Part shown: positions 7,653-10,560 of the stretch, in pieces | How positions within the stretch are numbered: position 1 is the first letter of the stretch | How the letters are laid out: every line of letters starts with the position of its first letter | Assembly: GCA_021825025.1 (NCBI GenBank) | Contig: JAKAIP010000009.1 | Span: 1 to 10,560 of the forward strand | DNA from: a bacterium | Lineage (GTDB): Bacteria; Patescibacteria; Paceibacteria; UBA9973; SBAW01 | Direction: 5' to 3' | DNA length: 10,560 nt | The notes under the pieces: model-generated | Database searches by the model: none | What the model was told of the DNA's origin: nothing | Seen by the model: only the letters and a program-made list of their open reading frames with translations | Position numbers and translations under genes: made by a program

Positions 7653-7684
7653 CTAATAGGAAGGTTTTGTTTCTTCCTCATTAG
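7653..7684. repeat. Inverted repeat directly after nrdJ stop
   Basis: CTAATAGGAAG (7653-7663) pairs with CTTCCTCATTAG (7673-7684) around the 9-base loop GTTTTGTTT, with one bulged base. It begins 2 bp after the nrdJ stop and covers the last codons of the convergent adenosyltransferase gene. Its right arm shares ATTAG (7680-7684) with the next palindrome, so the two hairpins cannot both form completely. No run of T follows, so it is not a standard intrinsic terminator. Confidence 0.6.
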
Positions 7685-8192
7685 CCCGCTGCGCTGCGCA
7701 GCGGGCTAATGCGTATAAGAGACTCGAGAGACGGTTGAGATACTGATACGTTTCTGCAGAAAGGGTCCGCATAGGCTTTGCGGCAACCACTCGCCGTTCG
7801 GCACGCCTAGATACCGTACGTGTATAGTCAAATAAGGTAGAAAGTTCTGTAGTGCCCGCAATGACAAACGCATGAGGATTTTCTATAGCCTCCTCAATAG
7901 CCGCTATGGTCGCTTCCAGGGTCTCAACATGCCTTTTAAGAAGGGTTTTCTCTGTCCCCGCAAGTTCAGCCTGCACAATAAATAAATCTTCTTGAACGGA
8001 ACGGATAATTTCGGCGAAAGAACGGTCAATAGGTGAAGGTATGGTATCTCCCCTAAGAAAACAAAAACCGAGAAGTGCATTCAGTTCATCAACCGTCCCA
8101 AGCGCCTCGAATATTGGAGCATCTTTTGAAAACCGTTCAGACGTATCAAACAAACCAGACGTACCTCCATCACCCTTGCGAGTAAACAACAT
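7653..8192 (-). CDS. pduO: PduO-type ATP:cob(I)alamin adenosyltransferase
   Basis: This enzyme transfers the adenosyl group of ATP to cob(I)alamin, giving adenosylcobalamin. The 179-residue protein has the family's N-terminal ATP-binding motif TRKGDGGTSGL (4-14), the stretch LGTVDELNALLG (31-42), the arginine-rich helix RTVSRRAERR (125-134) and YLNRLSSLLYALAR (151-164). The usual Asp after RLS is Ser here. Length is normal. The stop (TAG) is only 2 bp from the end of the convergent nrdJ gene, whose product consumes adenosylcobalamin; no other cobalamin gene is in the window, so the cell probably salvages corrinoids. The last 20 or so codons overlap a strong palindrome. The start at 8192 has no Shine-Dalgarno. 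The gene lies after the terminator of the upstream gene and so needs its own promoter, perhaps around TACACT just upstream. CobA-type and EutT-type enzymes are unrelated in motif. Confidence 0.92.
   Translation of the reverse strand: MLFTRKGDGGTSGLFDTSERFSKDAPIFEALGTVDELNALLGFCFLRGDTIPSPIDRSFAEIIRSVQEDLFIVQAELAGTEKTLLKRHVETLEATIAAIEEAIENPHAFVIAGTTELSTLFDYTRTVSRRAERRVVAAKPMRTLSAETYQYLNRLSSLLYALARCAAQRANEEETKPSY
7680..7710. repeat. 31-bp palindrome in the nrdJ/pduO junction
   Basis: ATTAGCCCGCTGCGC (7680-7694) and its exact reverse complement GCGCAGCGGGCTAAT (7696-7710) are separated by a single T. The RNA from either strand can form a 14-bp GC-rich stem with a 3-base loop. It lies wholly inside the last codons of the adenosyltransferase gene and just past the end of nrdJ. 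No T tract follows on either strand, so a role in blocking 3' exonucleases or stopping convergent transcription is inferred, not shown. Confidence 0.7.
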
Positions 8193-8220
8193 GGGTTAGT
8201 AGTGTAGCATATTTCTTTTC

Positions 8221-8254
8221 ACAAAAGAGAAGAGCACCAGTTTCCTGGTGCTCT
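8221..8254 (-). terminator. Intrinsic terminator after the hot-dog protein gene
   Basis: On the minus strand AGAGCACCAG (8254-8245) and CTGGTGCTCT (8240-8231) form a perfect 10-bp stem closed by a GAAA tetraloop, followed by the T-rich tail TCTCTTTTGT (8230-8221). It starts 4 bp after the TAA of the gene at 8259-8786 and separates that gene from the adenosyltransferase gene. Confidence 0.85.
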
Positions 8255-8258
8255 CGGG

Positions 8259-8786
8259 TTATTTTGTCTGCCTGCACATTTCCGGATTGGCGATGATGAG
8301 AGCGCGGGTTCCTTCCTGGACTATATGTAGGGGGCCGTCCAATAGGATCCGATACTCCACCATCAATGTCGCGTGTGAAGGGCGGATTTTATTTCCTTCC
8401 CTGCTTTGATCAATCCGTATCACCATGCGAATGGATGAGTCGACGGGAATGAGTTGATGGAAGACGGATGAACCTCCTTTGTTGAGCACGGCTTTCTCGT
8501 AAGCCTGTGCTGTATCGAGGAGTTGCTGGTAGAAATCCTTTGCAAGGGTCGGTAGCATGCAGGTAATAAGGTCTCCGTGAGCTACCGGACCAGGAAGACC
8601 ATTACGGACCGCCGCAACTGCATCTGTATGAATCGCATTGTGATCTCCGGAAAGATCGGCAAATTGACTCACTAACGCAGTGCCTATCAAGAGCGCCGGA
8701 CCAGCAGGGGTCCAGTCTCCAAGACGCGCGACGAAATCTCGCATGTAGACTTGGAACGATACGGGTTGTTCTACCGCGTTTATCAC
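8259..8786 (-). CDS. MaoC/NodN-like hot-dog fold protein
   Basis: The 175-residue protein resembles MaoC-type (R)-hydratases and NodN-like proteins, which hydrate or bind 2-enoyl thioesters. The signature lies at 39-71: VSQFADLSGDHNAIHTD with Asp48 and His53 in the D-x4-H spacing of the hydratase catalytic pair, then the GPVAHG stretch (66-71). The C-terminal half (about 95-175) has alternating hydrophobic residues expected of the remaining hot-dog strands. The start is GTG at 8786, supported by AAGGGG 6 bp upstream; the first ATG is 14 codons further in. It follows the small conserved gene by 23 bp and ends at an intrinsic terminator, so the two form a short unit. Substrate is unknown. No acyl-carrier protein, polyketide or fatty-acid gene is nearby, so a role in lipid modification is only a guess. 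Confidence 0.72.
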   Translation of the reverse strand: MINAVEQPVSFQVYMRDFVARLGDWTPAGPALLIGTALVSQFADLSGDHNAIHTDAVAAVRNGLPGPVAHGDLITCMLPTLAKDFYQQLLDTAQAYEKAVLNKGGSSVFHQLIPVDSSIRMVIRIDQSREGNKIRPSHATLMVEYRILLDGPLHIVQEGTRALIIANPEMCRQTK

Positions 8787-8792
8787 TGATTA

Positions 8793-8798
8793 CCCCTT
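8793..8798 (-). promoter_or_regulatory. Ribosome binding site for a GTG start
   Basis: AAGGGG sits 6 bp before the GTG at 8786 on the minus strand. It is the clearest Shine-Dalgarno in the window, where most genes have none, and it decides the start of the hot-dog gene in favour of GTG over the internal ATG. Confidence 0.65.
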
Positions 8799-8809
8799 TC
8801 TGGATCAGC

Positions 8810-9199
8810 TTAGAAACAAAAAACGACAGTACGCCGCTCTGAGCATCTACCACCAGAAATACTATAAATTTCCAATATGTCAATTATCTCCCTGTATACT
8901 TCATTCATTACTCTCCCTTCTTCCTTCTCCACAAACTTAAAAAATCTGCTTGTTTCTCCATCAAATGTTTCTTCCTGATATAGGAAAGCAAGATCATTTT
9001 CATCAAAGATATGAAAAAAATCATCCAAGGAGATTTCTTCCAATTCTTTGTCTTCTTCTCCAAAATCAAGGCGCAAGAGCCCACTGCTTCCATCCCAGGT
9101 AGAACGGATGACTGCAGGCCTTCCTTGCCACTTTTCCACCCACTTGCGTATTACATCATGATCTGTGGTTCGTTTGCTTTTTATATTATTCTCCGCCAT
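8810..9199 (-). CDS. Small conserved protein of unknown function, TTDHD family
   Basis: The 129-residue protein has no known function. Its first 95 or so residues look like a widespread small bacterial family that I recognise by pattern: TTDHDVIRKW (11-20), GRPAVIRSTWDG, a segment of the LRLDFGEEDKELEEISLDDFF type, then FDENDLAFLYQEE and SRFFKFV. Members are about 90-100 residues long and end near that last motif; some are mislabelled as glucan branching enzyme. This copy continues for about 35 more residues, with a short amphipathic stretch (NEVYREIIDILEIYS) and a tail rich in Cys, Arg and Val. The protein is acidic and probably cytoplasmic, with no signal or membrane segment. It is the first gene of a two-gene unit with the MaoC-like gene 23 bp downstream and is divergent from the deacetylase gene. 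The extension could be real or come from a sequence error. Confidence 0.7.
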   Translation of the reverse strand: MAENNIKSKRTTDHDVIRKWVEKWQGRPAVIRSTWDGSSGLLRLDFGEEDKELEEISLDDFFHIFDENDLAFLYQEETFDGETSRFFKFVEKEEGRVMNEVYREIIDILEIYSISGGRCSERRTVVFCF

Positions 9200-9229
9200 A
9201 CGCTGATGATGTATGTATTGGTTTTAAAT

Positions 9230-9245
9230 TCCCATGAAGATGGGA
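9230..9245. repeat. Short inverted repeat between divergent genes
   Basis: TCCCAT (9230-9235) and ATGGGA (9240-9245) flank GAAG. It lies in the 86-bp gap between the divergent small-protein and deacetylase genes, just before a possible deacetylase promoter. It could be an operator or a chance repeat; at 6 bp per arm it is weak evidence. Confidence 0.3.
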
Positions 9246-9247
9246 CC

Positions 9248-9275
9248 TTCACAAAGTAGCTCCTATACATATACT
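9248..9275 (+). promoter_or_regulatory. Possible promoter of the polysaccharide deacetylase
   Basis: TTCACA (9248-9253) and TATACT (9270-9275) are 16 bp apart. The predicted start site falls only a few bases before the ATG at 9286, which would make the message nearly leaderless and leave out the GGAAG (9276-9280) that otherwise looks like a ribosome binding site. TATACA at 9264-9269 is an alternative -10 box. Confidence 0.3.
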
Positions 9276-9285
9276 GGAAGAGCTT

Positions 9286-10143
9286 ATGCATACCGCACGG
9301 TCGAATGTCATCATGTATGCCGCCGGTCTTGGCGGCATCATAGTGGGAGGATTGCTCGTTTTTTTCTTATATCCACAAGTATCCATTTCACATACAAAAA
9401 GACATTTCTTGAGCCAGGATGCTCATCCGTTCAGTACTTCTACCGTACCCGTTTCCTATGCTCAAAGAGATGCACAGACGCCCATTCTGGTGTACCACAT
9501 CGTCCGCCCCGCATACCCATCCGATACCAGAGAGATACGGCAATTTGCCGTAACACCGGAGCTGTTTGATCAACAAATGGCCTATTTGCAAAACAACGGG
9601 TACCATGTGATGTCATTCGCTCCTCTGGAGGCATATTTTGCTGGAGGCCCCGCATTACCCCCTCACGCAGTAATCATCACGTTTGATGATGCATGGGAAG
9701 ACCAGTATATATATGCCTTTCCTATTCTTGAAAAATACCACTACACCGCCACCTTCTTTATTCCCACAAATTTCCCTGATCATCCCGGCTTTATATCCTG
9801 GAATCAGTTACGAACCATGTCCCAAGCAGGAATGTCCATTGAGAGCCATTCTGAATCGCATCCGTACCTTTCGCTCATTACAAGCACTTCCACGCTATGG
9901 AATGAAATTGACGGATCAAAACTTATCCTTCAGAAAGAACTGGGAATTACTCCCACCGAATTCGCATATCCTTTTGGAGAATTTGATCCCCAGATTATTG
10001 CCCTGGTACAGCAAGCAGGATATAAATTGGCACGCGGTGATTACTTGAGTACGCATAATTCAGCAGCACAACGATATGCCTTGGGAGTAGTAAACGCCCC
10101 TACCACTATGACAGCGTTTGAAACGTTATTTCCGGCTCAGTAA
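9286..10143 (+). CDS. Membrane-anchored polysaccharide deacetylase (NodB domain)
   Basis: A likely extracytoplasmic metal-dependent deacetylase of carbohydrate esterase family 4, acting on N-acetyl groups of a surface polysaccharide or peptidoglycan. The 285-residue protein starts with one hydrophobic segment (about 8-29, with Arg5 before it), a signal anchor or signal peptide without an obvious lipobox. After a Ser/Thr-rich linker (about 31-65) comes PILVYHIV (66-73), the opening strand typical of PgaB/IcaB-like deacetylases. Motif 1 is TFDDA (132-136), with Asp134 as candidate base and Asp135 as metal ligand. Motif 2 is HSESH (188-192), supplying both metal-binding His. Motif 3 is AYPFGEFD (227-234). 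Alanine replaces the usual Gly after DD. All key ligands are present, so activity is expected. It stands alone, divergent from the small-protein unit, with GGAAG 5 bp before the ATG, and ends 23 bp from a convergent tRNA-Asp. Confidence 0.87.
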   Translation: MHTARSNVIMYAAGLGGIIVGGLLVFFLYPQVSISHTKRHFLSQDAHPFSTSTVPVSYAQRDAQTPILVYHIVRPAYPSDTREIRQFAVTPELFDQQMAYLQNNGYHVMSFAPLEAYFAGGPALPPHAVIITFDDAWEDQYIYAFPILEKYHYTATFFIPTNFPDHPGFISWNQLRTMSQAGMSIESHSESHPYLSLITSTSTLWNEIDGSKLILQKELGITPTEFAYPFGEFDPQIIALVQQAGYKLARGDYLSTHNSAAQRYALGVVNAPTTMTAFETLFPAQ

Positions 10144-10166
10144 TACTCTCTACAAACGTGATATTG

Positions 10167-10240
10167 CGCAGCGGACGGGACTTGAACCCGCAACCTCCCG
10201 CGTGACAGGCGGGTGCTCTAACCAGTTGAGCTACCACTGC
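10167..10240 (-). tRNA. tRNA-Asp (anticodon GTC)
   Basis: The reverse complement folds with acceptor stem GCAGTGG/CCGCTGC (one T-G pair), D arm GCTC...GAGC, a fully paired anticodon stem CCCGC/GCGGG around loop CTGTCAC (anticodon GTC), and T arm GCGGG TTCAAGT CCCGT. The discriminator is G, the usual Asp identity base. CCA is not encoded; the next bases are CAA. It has its own promoter-like sequence between it and the upstream tRNA. Confidence 0.96.
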
Positions 10241-10251
10241 AATACTTTAGT

Positions 10252-10280
10252 ACGATACTGGAAATAGACTTTTTTTTCAA
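10252..10280 (-). promoter_or_regulatory. Promoter of tRNA-Asp
   Basis: On the minus strand TTGAAA (10280-10275) and TATCGT (10257-10252) are separated by exactly 17 bp. The -10 box ends 11 bp before the tRNA-Asp 5' end, leaving a short leader. The site is judged by eye. Confidence 0.5.
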
Positions 10281-10293
10281 ACAGAAAACGAGG

Positions 10294-10367
10294 TGTCGGG
10301 GGGCGGAATTGAACCGCCGACCTTGGGTTTATGAGTCCCATGCTCTAACCAACTGAGCTACCCCGAC
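10294..10367 (-). tRNA. tRNA with CAT anticodon, probably elongator Met
   Basis: The reverse complement folds with acceptor stem GTCGGGG/CCCCGAC, D arm GCTC...GAGC, anticodon loop CTCATAA (anticodon CAT), and T arm GGCGG TTCAATT CCGCC. The discriminator is A and CCA is not encoded (next bases CCT). The paired first base (G1-C72) rules out a bacterial initiator tRNA. Elongator Met is favoured, but an Ile tRNA read through a lysidine-modified CAT cannot be excluded by eye. The pair closing the anticodon loop (31-39) is A-A. Confidence 0.9.
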
Positions 10368-10374
10368 GTTACTT

Positions 10375-10403
10375 ACCCTAACACGCCGTACTGAGGGATT
10401 CAA
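10375..10403 (-). promoter_or_regulatory. Possible promoter of the CAT-anticodon tRNA
   Basis: On the minus strand TTGAAT (10403-10398) and TAGGGT (10380-10375) are 17 bp apart. The -35 overlaps the stop codon of the membrane protein gene. The predicted start falls very close to the tRNA 5' end, so the match is only suggestive; the tRNA may instead be read from the upstream gene. Confidence 0.3.
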
Positions 10404-10560
10404 TTTTCCGCTCCTTTTGCATCTGCACGCGCGCACAGCGTTATATACACATACGCCGAAGAAAGCATGGTAACGGGAATGGTGACGAGCAACCCCACAA
10501 AAAATACTATAAGTCCGAGTATATTGAGAAGGATCAGTACGATGAAAAAGAGCAGAAGTT
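10400..10560 (-). CDS. C-terminus of an integral membrane protein (partial)
   Basis: The minus-strand frame is open from the right edge and ends in TGA at 10402-10400, giving 52 residues. Two closely spaced hydrophobic segments are visible: LLLFFIVLILLNILGLIVFF (1-20) and VGLLVTIPVTMLSSAYVYITL (21-41), followed by a short polar tail with CARADAKGAEN. A final helix ending in a GLLVTIP-type motif followed by an Ala-Tyr-rich helix is common at the C-terminus of bacterial multi-spanning membrane proteins of unknown function. The start and most of the protein lie outside the window, so no family can be named. The TGA stop shows that UGA is used as a terminator here. The CAT-anticodon tRNA follows 32 bp downstream. 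Confidence 0.72.
   Translation of the reverse strand, partial: LLLFFIVLILLNILGLIVFFVGLLVTIPVTMLSSAYVYITLCARADAKGAEN

Noticed and set aside
8602..8883. Minus-strand frame spanning the end of the small gene and the start of the hot-dog gene
   Set aside because: It overlaps both supported genes in another frame and shows no homology pattern; the GTG start with AAGGGG fits the hot-dog gene better.
10144..10166. Terminator between the deacetylase gene and tRNA-Asp
   Set aside because: No stem followed by a T tract was found in this short gap.

Overview
The window looks like a stretch of a small, compact bacterial genome, most likely a candidate-phyla-radiation (Patescibacteria, Parcubacteria-like) organism. 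This placement is inference from protein features: a CTP synthase with an unusual P-loop and glutaminase motif, a shortened release factor 2, a cobalamin-dependent ribonucleotide reductase, tRNA genes that mostly lack an encoded CCA, and few recognisable Shine-Dalgarno sites. Both TAA and TGA stops are used and an RF2 gene is present, so the code is the standard bacterial one. There is no sign of phage, transposon, CRISPR or integron sequence.

Positions 1-5229 hold one dense minus-strand unit. Read in its own direction it is promoter (5229-5201), tRNA-Thr(GGT), tRNA-Thr(CGT), rarA, prfB, ftsE, ftsX and pyrG, which runs off the left edge. Protein genes are 2-42 bp apart. The encoded CCA tail of the second tRNA shares its final A with the ATG of rarA. 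The unit mixes translation (tRNAs, RF2), replication-fork maintenance (RarA), cell division (FtsEX) and CTP synthesis.

Positions 5230-7650 carry, on the plus strand, a class II ribonucleotide reductase (nrdJ) with its own TATAAT box. It converges, with a 2-bp gap, on a PduO-type cobalamin adenosyltransferase gene (7653-8192, minus strand), which would make the adenosylcobalamin the reductase needs. The junction holds a nearly perfect 31-bp palindrome inside the end of the adenosyltransferase gene and an overlapping second hairpin.

Positions 8221-9199 hold a two-gene minus-strand unit: a small conserved protein of unknown function followed by a MaoC/NodN-like hot-dog protein, closed by a clear hairpin terminator. 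Divergent from it is a membrane-anchored polysaccharide deacetylase (9286-10143, plus strand). The right end has tRNA-Asp(GTC) and a CAT-anticodon tRNA (probably elongator Met), each with a plausible promoter, and the C-terminus of a membrane protein that starts beyond the window, all on the minus strand.

No clearly new multi-gene system was found. The best leads are the tRNA/start-codon overlap, the reduced RF2 with an altered decoding residue, and the palindromic convergent junction between nrdJ and the adenosyltransferase gene.
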